From positions 248,001 through 312,000 of the forward strand of contig CAWKKW010000004.1 in NCBI GenBank assembly GCA_963850345.1: DNA of 64,000 bases. Reading direction: 5' to 3'. The position numbers and the translations under genes are program-made. The notes beneath the pieces are model-generated. The model did no database searches. It was not told where the DNA came from and saw only the letters and a list, made by a program, of their open reading frames with translations. Below, one piece after another: positions 1-8,057 of this stretch. Source of the DNA: CAWKKW01 sp963850345 (GTDB lineage Bacteria > Acidobacteriota > Terriglobia > Terriglobales > Acidobacteriaceae). How positions within the stretch are numbered: position 1 is the first letter of the stretch; each line of letters begins with the position of its first letter.

Positions 1-1
1 G

Positions 2-709
2 CCCGGGGAGACGTTGCGTCACCTGGTGGAACGTTCCGGTGGGTTCAGCCAACATGCGTACCTGTTCGGCTCCGAATTCACCCGCGAATCGACGCGCGTC
101 GCACAGCAGCAGAGGTTGGACGAATACGTTCGCAGCGTTGAGACTCAGCTCCAGCGCTCGCAACTGGCCTTGGCGGCCGCCTCCGCCCGTGATCTGGGCG
201 TGGTCGGCAATGTCTCCGACTCGGGCCAGCAGGCCGTGCTCTCACGTCTGCGGCAACTCCGCGCGACAGGGAGGATCGTCCTCGAACTGAAGCCGAACAG
301 CATCGGCGTGGCGACTCTGCCTGACCTCCCTCTAGAGGACGGCGACCGCTTCGTGGTGCCTCCCGTACCTGCCGATGTGAAGGTATTTGGAGCGGTGTAC
401 GACCAGAATTCATTCGTCTACCGCAGTTCAAGACGCACCGGAGACTATTTGAAGCTAGCCGGCGGACCGAACCGTGATGCGGATCGATCGCACATGTTTA
501 TCATCCGTGCCGATGGGTCGGTCCTCAGTCACAGCACCAGCAGCAGCTATTGGGGCAACACCTTCGCTGCCGCTCACCTGAACCCCGGCGACACGATCGT
601 GGTGCCCGAGAAGGTGTTTGGGCCCTCGACCTTGCGAAGCATTCTGGACTGGTCGCAGGTCTTCTCCCAACTCGCCCTCGGGGCCGCTGCGATCAACGTA
701 ATCAAGTAG
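2..709 (+). CDS. Polysaccharide export protein with SLBB domain, 5' end missing
   Basis: The reading frame is open from base 2 (the window edge cuts off the 5' part) and ends with TAG at 707-709. The first visible residues read PGETLRHLVERSGGF, then AYLFGSEFTRESTR, a signature of SLBB domains in Wza/BexD-type outer-membrane export proteins. A second SLBB-like stretch follows (about residues 115-200 of the visible part, with VKVFGAVYDQNSFVY). The C-terminus is hydrophobic (QLALGAAAINVIK), suggesting a terminal membrane anchor. Such proteins form the outer-membrane or periplasmic channel for exopolysaccharide or capsule export. The sugar transferase 500 bases downstream on the same strand supports an exopolysaccharide locus extending upstream of the window. 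The upstream Poly_export domain is not visible, so total length is unknown. Confidence 0.85.
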   Translation, partial: PGETLRHLVERSGGFSQHAYLFGSEFTRESTRVAQQQRLDEYVRSVETQLQRSQLALAAASARDLGVVGNVSDSGQQAVLSRLRQLRATGRIVLELKPNSIGVATLPDLPLEDGDRFVVPPVPADVKVFGAVYDQNSFVYRSSRRTGDYLKLAGGPNRDADRSHMFIIRADGSVLSHSTSSSYWGNTFAAAHLNPGDTIVVPEKVFGPSTLRSILDWSQVFSQLALGAAAINVIK

Positions 710-1210
710 TAATAATTTGTAGTTACCCTAAATGGAATTCTGCCTCGCCCGCGGAGGGGCCCTTCCAAACGCAAATCGTCATTCCAAAATGGGTCTACAT
801 CCGGGTAAAGAGGCCGTGCACTTACGCTCTCGACCCGCCACTATCTGTCGGGCCTTCTGCTTCAATGATTTAGAGGTTCCTCTGGAGACTGCTCGGTTGA
901 ACCCGGTGATCGCGCAAAGCGACCGCGCTGAACCGCGGACCTTCATTACAAATAGAGAAGGTAATCGATTCAGCTTGCCGCGGGCGTACTGGAGTGATAA
1001 ACCAACATCTAAATACTCAAGCTTTTGGATCGCGTACTGCTGGTTCTTTTATCATCTGGCCTATGGGTTTCGCATCGTTGCTTTTCGCCCGACCGAGATT
1101 AAGTTCAGTTCGCTAGCCGAAAGTGTTTCATCGGAACTTGAACGGACGTTCGAGGATAGACTTCTAAGACGACTCGGACGCACTTCAATTGAAGTCTGGA
1201 GACCTGGCGC
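710..1210. other. AT-richer spacer inside the exopolysaccharide locus
   Basis: About 500 bases separate the SLBB gene from the sugar transferase, and the stretch around 940-1150 is clearly less GC-rich than its neighbours (about half G+C by eye). One plus-strand open frame at 732-1214 (160 codons) crosses it, but its product resembles no family I know, has no convincing ribosome site, and overlaps the start of the next gene. It could be a decayed gene, a regulatory region for the downstream gene, or a real orphan. I see no inverted repeats or transposase remnants. Confidence 0.4.
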
Positions 1211-2086
1211 TTGACGCGATTAAACCTATCCCCCAACGCGCAACGGATATCGAGCGCAAATGGTCATGCTCAAGTCGGCTCCCATGAATTCATCCTGGGC
1301 AATTCTGCCGTTGATCCATCCCGGCGGCAAAGCGCCGATGGTCAATGGGAGATGGATGAACGCGCCGCCGCCCTCGGCACGAGACCCTATTCGATCGACA
1401 TGAGTTCTGTCGGCAATCCCCTGGCGGTTGTTCCCGGCTGGCTCACCATACGGACTCTTCCATCCCAGACCCTCCAGTATCGGGTCACCAAGCGGATCTT
1501 CGATTTGATCCTGGCGGTGCTGATCTTCCCAGCGGTTGCGTTGGTCGGCCTGCTGATTAGCGCGCTGATCATGATCACCACTGGCGGCCCCATTTTTTAC
1601 CGGCAGACGCGGATTGGCCAATACGGCCGCAGGTTCAAGATCATAAAATTCCGGACCATGCACCCGCGGGCTGAAAAGGTGCTGCTCGACTTTCTCGGCG
1701 CAAATCCTACGGCGCATGTAGAGTGGCTCCAGACTCACAAATTGAAGAACGATCCCAGAATCACCGCCCTCGGACGATTCCTGAGAAAGACCAGCCTCGA
1801 TGAGCTGCCCCAGATATTCAATGTGCTCTGTGGAGATATGAGCTTCGTTGGTCCGCGGCCGATCGTGCATGCCGAGCGGGAAAAATACGGAGAGCGGTTC
1901 GTCTTTTACACCGCCGTGGTTCCGGGCATTACCGGACTCTGGCAGGTTTCAGGGCGCTGCGATGTCGCCTATGCTGCTCGCGTAGCCTTGGACGAACGCT
2001 ACGCCCGGAGCTGGGCTCCGCTATTGGATCTGAGGATCCTGCTTCGCACCCCGCGTGCCGTCTTCCGCGGACGCGGCGCCTACTAG
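1211..2086 (+). CDS. Undecaprenyl-phosphate sugar-1-phosphate transferase
   Basis: This is a bacterial sugar transferase of the WcaJ/ExoY/PssY family. It would transfer a sugar-1-phosphate from a nucleotide sugar to undecaprenyl phosphate at the inner membrane, the first step of exopolysaccharide repeat assembly. With the TTG start used here the product has 291 residues. A membrane hairpin lies at about 97-123 (KRIFDLILAVLIFPA then a hydrophobic run), followed by KFRTM (146-150), the catalytic SLDELPQ segment (195-201) with the Asp-Glu dyad, and GPRP (214-217). The domain ends with GITGLWQVSGR, typical of the family. The N-terminal 85 residues are not conserved, so translation may begin at ATG 1352. 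Only the C-terminal catalytic half is present, as in short ExoY-type members. Confidence 0.9.
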   Translation: MTRLNLSPNAQRISSANGHAQVGSHEFILGNSAVDPSRRQSADGQWEMDERAAALGTRPYSIDMSSVGNPLAVVPGWLTIRTLPSQTLQYRVTKRIFDLILAVLIFPAVALVGLLISALIMITTGGPIFYRQTRIGQYGRRFKIIKFRTMHPRAEKVLLDFLGANPTAHVEWLQTHKLKNDPRITALGRFLRKTSLDELPQIFNVLCGDMSFVGPRPIVHAEREKYGERFVFYTAVVPGITGLWQVSGRCDVAYAARVALDERYARSWAPLLDLRILLRTPRAVFRGRGAY

Positions 2087-2254
2087 CCCTAGCCCTCCGG
2101 GTTGCATTCTCCTCTCGCAATCGGCCCTGTTCATCCACTGGCCTTCGATCTAGCTGCTTCTCCCTGTGCTGAGAGCGCGATTGCAATTCCCCAGCTCACA
2201 TCGCTTAAATACTGCAGCAGTCGAGCCTGCCCTCGCCGGCGCTCCCAGACCCGC

Positions 2255-2260
2255 TATACT
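2255..2260 (+). promoter_or_regulatory. Candidate -10 element for gatCA
   Basis: TATACT lies 53 bases before the gatC start in a short AT-rich run (TATACTTTTTAAAA) within otherwise GC-rich sequence. The matching -35 position (2232-2237, CTCGCC) is poor, so this is only a candidate. Confidence 0.3.
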
Positions 2261-2312
2261 TTTTAAAAGCCTGTGGGCCGATCATCTGCCGAAAATCAAT
2301 GAGCCTCTGGAT

Positions 2313-2639
2313 ATGACCATGAGTGAAACTGCAGTCACCGTTGAAGACGTGAGAAGAGTAGCGGAGTTAGCGAACCTTGACCTTACCGGGGAGGAGGAGG
2401 TCGTCATGCTGCGCGATCTGAACGCGATTCTCGGCCATGTCGCCCAACTCAACGAGTTAGACACGAGTTCTGTGCCCGCTATGGCTCAGGTCACGGAGAT
2501 CCTTGGCGAGGAGTTTGCTCGGGCGGCGTCTCTGCGTGCTGACGTGCCGGCGCCTTCGCTCGACCGGCAGCGCGTAATGCAATCCGCTCCCGACTCCGAC
2601 CAGGTGTTCTTCAAAGTTCCCAAGGTGATTGAACGATAG
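2313..2639 (+). CDS. gatC: Asp-tRNA(Asn)/Glu-tRNA(Gln) amidotransferase subunit C
   Basis: GatC is the small subunit of the GatCAB amidotransferase, which converts misacylated Glu-tRNA(Gln) and Asp-tRNA(Asn) to the correct aminoacyl-tRNAs. It wraps around GatA and stabilises its contact with GatB. The 108-residue product has the family pattern: VTVEDVRRVAELANLDLT at the start, the central NAILGHVAQLNELDTSSVP segment, and the C-terminal FFKVPKVIER. ATG at 2313 and ATG at 2319 are both possible; the frame stays open further upstream, but that part is not conserved. The gene sits 27 bases before gatA and is probably co-transcribed with it. gatB is not in this window. Confidence 0.93.
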   Translation: MTMSETAVTVEDVRRVAELANLDLTGEEEVVMLRDLNAILGHVAQLNELDTSSVPAMAQVTEILGEEFARAASLRADVPAPSLDRQRVMQSAPDSDQVFFKVPKVIER

Positions 2640-2666
2640 GGCTCTTGCCCGGTTTGCGGAAGAAGC

Positions 2667-4109
2667 ATGACATTGGAAACGATCGAATCCGGCACTCTCT
2701 CCATCGAAGAAGCCCGCGCGGCCGTCGCCTCGGGCAAGAAAAAGGCTACCGATCTCGCCGAGGAGTACTACTCCCGCATTCGGGCTCGGGATACAGAGAT
2801 CCACGCCTATCTCTCTCTGAGCCGCGAACGCGCGCTGGAGCAGGCTGCACGCATTGACCACCTGGCCGCGAAGGGCGATCCATTGCCACCGCTGGCCGGC
2901 GTTCCGCTGGGAATCAAGGACGTTCTTACGCTGCAAGGATCTCCGGCGACTGCGGGGTCCAAGATTCTGGAAGGCTACCGTCCGCCATACGACGCGACGG
3001 CGGTGGAACGCCTGGATGCTGCCGGCGCGGTCTTCCTTGGCAAGCTGAATTGCGACGAGTTCGCCATGGGCTCCTCCAACGAAAACTCGGCCTACGGCCC
3101 GGTGAAGAACCCGAGAGCCCTCGACCGCGTTCCGGGTGGTTCGAGCGGCGGTTCGGCCGCAGCCGTGGCCGCCGATCTCGCCGTCGCAACCTTAGGCACT
3201 GACACCGGTGGCTCCATCCGGCAACCGGCTTCGTTCTGCGGAGTGGTGGGCTTGTTACCCACCTACGGCCGAGTCTCCCGCTACGGTCTGATCGCGTTTG
3301 CGTCTTCGCTCGATCGGGTTGGCCCGCTCACCTCAAGTGTGCGCGATGCCGCCATCTTGCTCGGAGTCATCTCCGGCCACGATCCTTTGGACGCGACCTC
3401 GTCCGCTGTGCCTGTTCCCGACTACACCAGCGGCCTTGATAACGGCGTGAAAGGCATGCGCATCGGCGTGCCCTCGGAGTATTTCGCAGAGGGTTTGGAT
3501 CCTGAGGTACGGCAGGCCGTCGAGAACGCCATCGATAAGCTGCGAAATCAGGGCGCCACCATCCAGGCTGTCTCGCTGCCGCACACGCGGTATGCGATCC
3601 CGACCTACTATGTGTTGGCGACGGCCGAAGCAAGCTCTAACCTGGCTCGCTTCGACGGCGTTCGCTATGGGTATCGTGCCCCGGACGCGACCACGCTCTC
3701 CTCCATGTATCGCCGGACGCGCGACGGCGGCTTCGGAGCCGAGGTGAAGCGCCGCATTCTGCTGGGCACGTATGCGCTCAGCGCGGGCTACTACGACGCC
3801 TATTACAAAAAAGCGCAGCAGGTTCGCCGCCTGCTTACCAACGACTACCTCAAAGCGTTTGCCGAGGTAGACGCAATGGTGACACCGACCGCGCCGACGC
3901 CTGCTTTCAAGATCGGGGAAAAGACAGACGACCCGGTCGCCATGTACCTGGCGGATATCTACACAGTCACCGCGAATCTCGCAGGCATCTGCGGAATCTC
4001 GGTTCCGTTCGGCACCTCTTCTGAAGGGCTGCCGATTGGCGTACAGATCCTCGGCAAACACTTCGGCGAGGCGACCGTGTTGCGCGTGGGACAAGCCCTC
4101 GAGAAGTAA
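2667..4109 (+). CDS. gatA: Asp-tRNA(Asn)/Glu-tRNA(Gln) amidotransferase subunit A
   Basis: GatA is the amidase subunit of GatCAB; it hydrolyses glutamine and passes the ammonia to GatB. The 480-residue protein is full length for the family. The Ser-cisSer-Lys triad of the amidase-signature fold is visible as Lys84 (PLGIKDV), Ser159 in the GGSSGGS loop, and nucleophile Ser183 in GTDTGGSIRQPAS. Further family blocks are LNCDEFAMGSSNENSAYGP (about 127-145) and PTYGRVSRYGL (about 197-207). The start ATG at 2667 is the only one that fits the conserved N-terminus. It forms an operon with gatC. Its presence suggests the organism makes Gln-tRNA and/or Asn-tRNA by transamidation. Confidence 0.96.
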   Translation: MTLETIESGTLSIEEARAAVASGKKKATDLAEEYYSRIRARDTEIHAYLSLSRERALEQAARIDHLAAKGDPLPPLAGVPLGIKDVLTLQGSPATAGSKILEGYRPPYDATAVERLDAAGAVFLGKLNCDEFAMGSSNENSAYGPVKNPRALDRVPGGSSGGSAAAVAADLAVATLGTDTGGSIRQPASFCGVVGLLPTYGRVSRYGLIAFASSLDRVGPLTSSVRDAAILLGVISGHDPLDATSSAVPVPDYTSGLDNGVKGMRIGVPSEYFAEGLDPEVRQAVENAIDKLRNQGATIQAVSLPHTRYAIPTYYVLATAEASSNLARFDGVRYGYRAPDATTLSSMYRRTRDGGFGAEVKRRILLGTYALSAGYYDAYYKKAQQVRRLLTNDYLKAFAEVDAMVTPTAPTPAFKIGEKTDDPVAMYLADIYTVTANLAGICGISVPFGTSSEGLPIGVQILGKHFGEATVLRVGQALEK

Positions 4110-4136
4110 GCAGGCTTTCCCGCTCAGCGGTCGCCG

Positions 4137-4796
4137 TTAGAGACAGTCACACCTGGATGCACTTGCGGCGGCCGCCTCTGTGGTCGGTAAAACCTCGACG
4201 GCCGCCTCTGAAACCGGTTGCCAGTAACGCTCCTCCGGCGAGGCACACGACAGGCACAGCGTCTGATCGCCGCGTGTGACGTAGCGGTCGTAGTTGATGC
4301 CCTCTCCGCAGACCGCGCACGAGATTCGACCGCTCTTGTATCCCGGAAACTCGCGCGGCTCCAGGCTTACCCGAACCCATTGCTCCTGGAACAGATCGGC
4401 ATCGTCCATCTCGCGATAGGCGCGCATCTGCTGCTGATTCTTGTTCTCAATCTCTGGAAACATCTCGCGCGCCCGCGCCTTCGAGCTTTCCAGGGCGGCA
4501 ACGCGTACGGCCTTGCCTGATGCGAGGTCAAGGAAGGTCGCCGCCATCTTGCCCCAGTCCCGGAATTTGAGCGCACGCTTGCCGAGCCGACATCCGGTAA
4601 CCACGCCAATCGCATCGGTCGCGCAGCGGTCGATCTCTACGAAGGTCACAAGCCGCTTGCGGTCCTTACCACGAGGCTCCTCGATGCCGAGTAGGCGGCA
4701 ACCAAGCATCGCCATCCTGACCCCCAAGATCTGACCCGCACAGAGATGCCCATGCGCAACTTCGGCTTGCTTCAACAGCTCGTCGAAAGACTCCAT
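4137..4796 (-). CDS. FmdE-family zinc protein (formylmethanofuran dehydrogenase E-like)
   Basis: The N-terminal 100 residues match the FmdE fold: HGHLCAGQ at 15-22, RCATDAIGVVTGCRLGKR at about 57-74, then FRDWGKMAATF. After a linker there is a compact C-terminal zinc-finger module with Cys160-Cys163 (CAVC) and Cys181-Cys184 (CLSC). The domain was named after an archaeal methanogenesis subunit, but many bacteria without methanofuran carry stand-alone FmdE proteins, some next to molybdoenzyme or heme genes. Nothing around this copy points to a pathway: it is convergent with gatA and is followed upstream on its own strand by an unknown secreted protein. The function is therefore open; metal handling or cofactor insertion is inference only. 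Confidence 0.8.
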   Translation of the reverse strand: MESFDELLKQAEVAHGHLCAGQILGVRMAMLGCRLLGIEEPRGKDRKRLVTFVEIDRCATDAIGVVTGCRLGKRALKFRDWGKMAATFLDLASGKAVRVAALESSKARAREMFPEIENKNQQQMRAYREMDDADLFQEQWVRVSLEPREFPGYKSGRISCAVCGEGINYDRYVTRGDQTLCLSCASPEERYWQPVSEAAVEVLPTTEAAAASASRCDCL

Positions 4797-4849
4797 ACGT
4801 CATCGTAGCGCGGGCTACGAAGCTGCGTATTCGGCCTCCTGCTCCAGGG

Positions 4850-5536
4850 TTAATCCTCGTCAGCTCCATCCTCCACCAGAACGGCGGAGAGGCCCACCAC
4901 GTCAAAGCTGGCTGGGTCGGAACCGGAGGGCTCGAACGTCACGCGCAGGGGTTCACGCTGCCATGTAGAGGCACCGCAGGCGGGCTCTGCACGAGCAGCC
5001 GGATCCCAGGCACCAAGCTTTTTGTGGACGATCGGTTTCCGCGCCGATATCTGCGCGACGACTGCGTACAACTGCTTGCCTCCGGAGGCGAGACCGCAAT
5101 AGGCCGCATAATCACGAAACCAGGCAACGGATGAGACGGCTGGATCGTAGTCGGGGAGGTGAATTGCCGTCACGTGTCCCGCTGTGCGGTCGACCAGAAG
5201 CCACGGACCGCGTTGCCATGCCCAGCGCCCCGCCTTGTCTGTCGGTAGCGCGTCATTGAGACGCAAAGCACGCCGCACGGCAAAGCTGCGGTCGGTCACG
5301 TCGTGGATTTCGCCGGTCGTCCACTCCTTCACCTTGCCATCAACGACCAGAGGACGGACACGCAGCTCCTTCTCGCCTGGTAAGGCGCCGGCAGGATCAT
5401 CTTTGATGGAGTAAGGCACCCGCTTGGCACCGCCGAGACCAACCACGTGAACCTTCGGCTTGGAGGCAGCCAGGCCCATAGAACAGAATCCCAGAAGGAG
5501 GGTCAGGAACCAGACAGAAACAAAACGGGGGCGCAT
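4850..5536 (-). CDS. Secreted protein of unknown function
   Basis: This 228-residue product begins with a clear signal peptide (MRPRFVSVWFLTLLLGFCSMGLAAS, probable cleavage near residue 24). The mature part has no motif that I recognise. It contains a basic, Trp-rich centre (AGRWAWQRGPWLLVDR) and an acidic C-terminal tail (LVEDGADED). Two Cys residues in the mature part (YCGLAS and EPACGAS) could form a disulfide. It lies 53 bases upstream of the FmdE-like gene on the same strand, so the two might share a transcript. Coding is supported by the signal peptide and by consistent codon choice along the whole frame. Confidence 0.65.
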   Translation of the reverse strand: MRPRFVSVWFLTLLLGFCSMGLAASKPKVHVVGLGGAKRVPYSIKDDPAGALPGEKELRVRPLVVDGKVKEWTTGEIHDVTDRSFAVRRALRLNDALPTDKAGRWAWQRGPWLLVDRTAGHVTAIHLPDYDPAVSSVAWFRDYAAYCGLASGGKQLYAVVAQISARKPIVHKKLGAWDPAARAEPACGASTWQREPLRVTFEPSGSDPASFDVVGLSAVLVEDGADED

Positions 5537-5609
5537 GCTGGAAGCTTAGGACCAGCACAGAACGAAACCAGTGACCGCAATCACGTATGCCAGGGGATGA
5601 AGGTCGGGA

Positions 5610-5801
5610 CTATACCGAACGCAGCATGCGCACCGGCAGCATGAAGATGGCCGAGACCAGTTCTAATACTCCATCTACTGCAATGCCCGCAATCCGGAAG
5701 GGCAGCAGAAGAAGCCACACAATTGGATACAGAATCAACGCCAGCAGGGCTAGCGGCCAACAGAAGACCAGGAGAATGCACCACAACAAAAATTTGATCA
5801 A
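5610..5801 (-). CDS. Small hydrophobic membrane protein (63 residues)
   Basis: A longer frame is open here, but only the last 63 codons look like a protein. Start at TTG 5801, preceded by AGGA five bases upstream, gives a product that begins MIKFLLWCILLVFCW and is hydrophobic almost throughout. Two membrane segments are likely (about 3-34 as one long or hairpin segment, then 38-55), and the end is basic (PVRMLRSV). No function can be assigned. It lies in the 377-base interval between the unknown secreted gene and the nucleoside hydrolase, on the same strand as both. The non-ATG start and the small size make this a moderate call. Confidence 0.5.
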   Translation of the reverse strand: MIKFLLWCILLVFCWPLALLALILYPIVWLLLLPFRIAGIAVDGVLELVSAIFMLPVRMLRSV

Positions 5802-5913
5802 TGGATTCCTCGATTCAGCTCCGGACGAAATCCGGCGCGGGCACGGCTTTGCGGCCTGAAGAGGTTTACGTAAACGCAGGCTGGAAAGTTCTCCGGAGCT
5901 AAACAGCGTCGCC

Positions 5914-6948
5914 TTACGGACGCGGTCTGGATCCGGTGGCGAGCAGGCCGTCGTGGAAGGTGTAGGCGTCCAGAATGCGTTCAAACGTCTCGACCGGAGC
6001 AGCATTCGTAAGCACGTAGTGACCTGAATCTTTGTCCGCCGACCAAGTGTCTGTGCCGGTGGTGGAATTCACGTCAACTGTCCCGGGCGCGCTCACACTG
6101 AAGTAGGTCGTTCCCTGATTTGCCGCTCCCCGAGCCGCATACAGCACTGACAGCGTGTCCCACATGGGCCGCTGCTTGGTGTCTGCCAACTGCATGCCAT
6201 AGACAGTGGGATTCACGGTTGCCTGAGCGTCAGCAGCTGCGCCGGCAAGGATCTTCTCTCCGTTAGCGAAGCCATTGAGGTAGATCGGCGGGAATCCGCG
6301 TTGCCGCGTCCACGTAGAGAAAAGCTGGTGGTAATTTGCCGGATCGCATTGGAAGTTCCACTCGCTCCCCTTGGGATACGCACCGCCCATGATGGAGAGA
6401 AACTTCACCTTGCGCTGCACCAGTTGTTCGCCAGTAAGCGGACTAGTTGCATCGGCAGGACTGCGGAGTAACTGCACCAGGCAGGTCGCGAAACCGGTCT
6501 CCGCGATCGCGACGCTGTGGTCTGGTTGCGACGCGAGTGCTCGGCGGTAAGTCGTTACGCAATCCGGGTATTTTGAGCGAGTGTCGCCCGGATCGAAGCG
6601 CTTGACCAGCGCGTCGGCCCACACGCTCTCGCTGCACTTATTCTTGATGCAGTTTGGGTTGTCAGGCTCGGCCGTCTGGTTGGCGCCGATGATCAGGTCG
6701 CGATGTCCGGCGTAGTTGGCAAAGAGCCGCAGCACCGGCGCCGTCAGAGGATTCGCCGAGTCAGCGATCATGGCGAGAATGCGGACCTCACCTCGATCCG
6801 CCAGCGCGTGCACGATGGGCAGGGTGGCCACACAATCAACGTCTTGAGAACAGTCGTCGTCGTAGATGAGCGTCTGCTGAGCGCGGGCGGAGGTACACGC
6901 ACCCGCCAGGAGAAATGCCAGCGCCATGCGGAAGACGGGAAGGCGCAT
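5914..6948 (-). CDS. Secreted nucleoside hydrolase-like protein with altered metal site
   Basis: The protein has a signal peptide (MRLPVFRMALAFLLAGACTSARAQQ) followed by an inosine/uridine-preferring nucleoside hydrolase fold. The usual N-terminal calcium motif in the secreted branch reads like DxDxGSDVDD; here it is DDDCSQDVDC at 30-39, followed by the family-like HALADRGEVRILAM. The glycine and the last Asp, a calcium ligand in characterised hydrolases, are thus replaced by Ser and Cys. Several other Cys residues are present (CIKNKC, YPDC, FATC, FQC). The conserved block KVKFLSIMGGAYPKGSEWNF fits the family. The frame extends to 6981, but ATG 6948 gives the better signal peptide and avoids overlap with the oxidase subunit upstream. 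It may be active with altered metal binding, or be a non-enzymatic relative. Confidence 0.75.
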   Translation of the reverse strand: MRLPVFRMALAFLLAGACTSARAQQTLIYDDDCSQDVDCVATLPIVHALADRGEVRILAMIADSANPLTAPVLRLFANYAGHRDLIIGANQTAEPDNPNCIKNKCSESVWADALVKRFDPGDTRSKYPDCVTTYRRALASQPDHSVAIAETGFATCLVQLLRSPADATSPLTGEQLVQRKVKFLSIMGGAYPKGSEWNFQCDPANYHQLFSTWTRQRGFPPIYLNGFANGEKILAGAAADAQATVNPTVYGMQLADTKQRPMWDTLSVLYAARGAANQGTTYFSVSAPGTVDVNSTTGTDTWSADKDSGHYVLTNAAPVETFERILDAYTFHDGLLATGSRPRP

Positions 6949-6974
6949 GCAGCGAAGGCGAGCCCTGTCTCGAC

Positions 6975-7295
6975 CTACCACAGACCCCAGGCGCGGCTCA
7001 GATAGTCACTCAAAGTCATCGTGATGAGCACGAGGAATGTGAAGAAGCCAGACGCCACCGTCAGCTTCATGAGTCTCGAACTGAAGTAGACGTGCATGAA
7101 GAAAAGAATCACCAGCACCGCCTTGACGCAGGCGATCAAAATGGCGACCACGGGATTAAACGGTCCCATTTCCACGAACGCGGCTCCCACCGTCAGCCCG
7201 GTGCCCACCAGCAGAGCGCCAAAGACCATGAGGTAGGTACGTGGCGAGACGATGTGGTGCTCTTCGTGAAACTTCGCGGGATTTTCCTGAGCCAT
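6975..7295 (-). CDS. coxD: caa3-type cytochrome c oxidase subunit IV
   Basis: This is the small accessory subunit of prokaryotic aa3/caa3 oxidases (cytochrome c oxidase subunit IV family). The 106 residues carry a His-rich N-terminus and three membrane segments at about 20-42, 48-71 and 78-98. The middle helix holds the family-typical VKAVLVILFFMHVYF. An AGGA ribosome site precedes the ATG by seven bases. It is the last cox gene in the act-sco-cox series and lies 18 bases after coxC. Its role is structural, helping assembly or stability of the subunit I-II-III core in the inner membrane. Confidence 0.9.
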   Translation of the reverse strand: MAQENPAKFHEEHHIVSPRTYLMVFGALLVGTGLTVGAAFVEMGPFNPVVAILIACVKAVLVILFFMHVYFSSRLMKLTVASGFFTFLVLITMTLSDYLSRAWGLW

Positions 7296-7313
7296 GATAG
7301 GTTCCTTTCTCCC

Positions 7314-8049
<736 letters not shown>

Positions 8050-8057
<8 letters not shown>

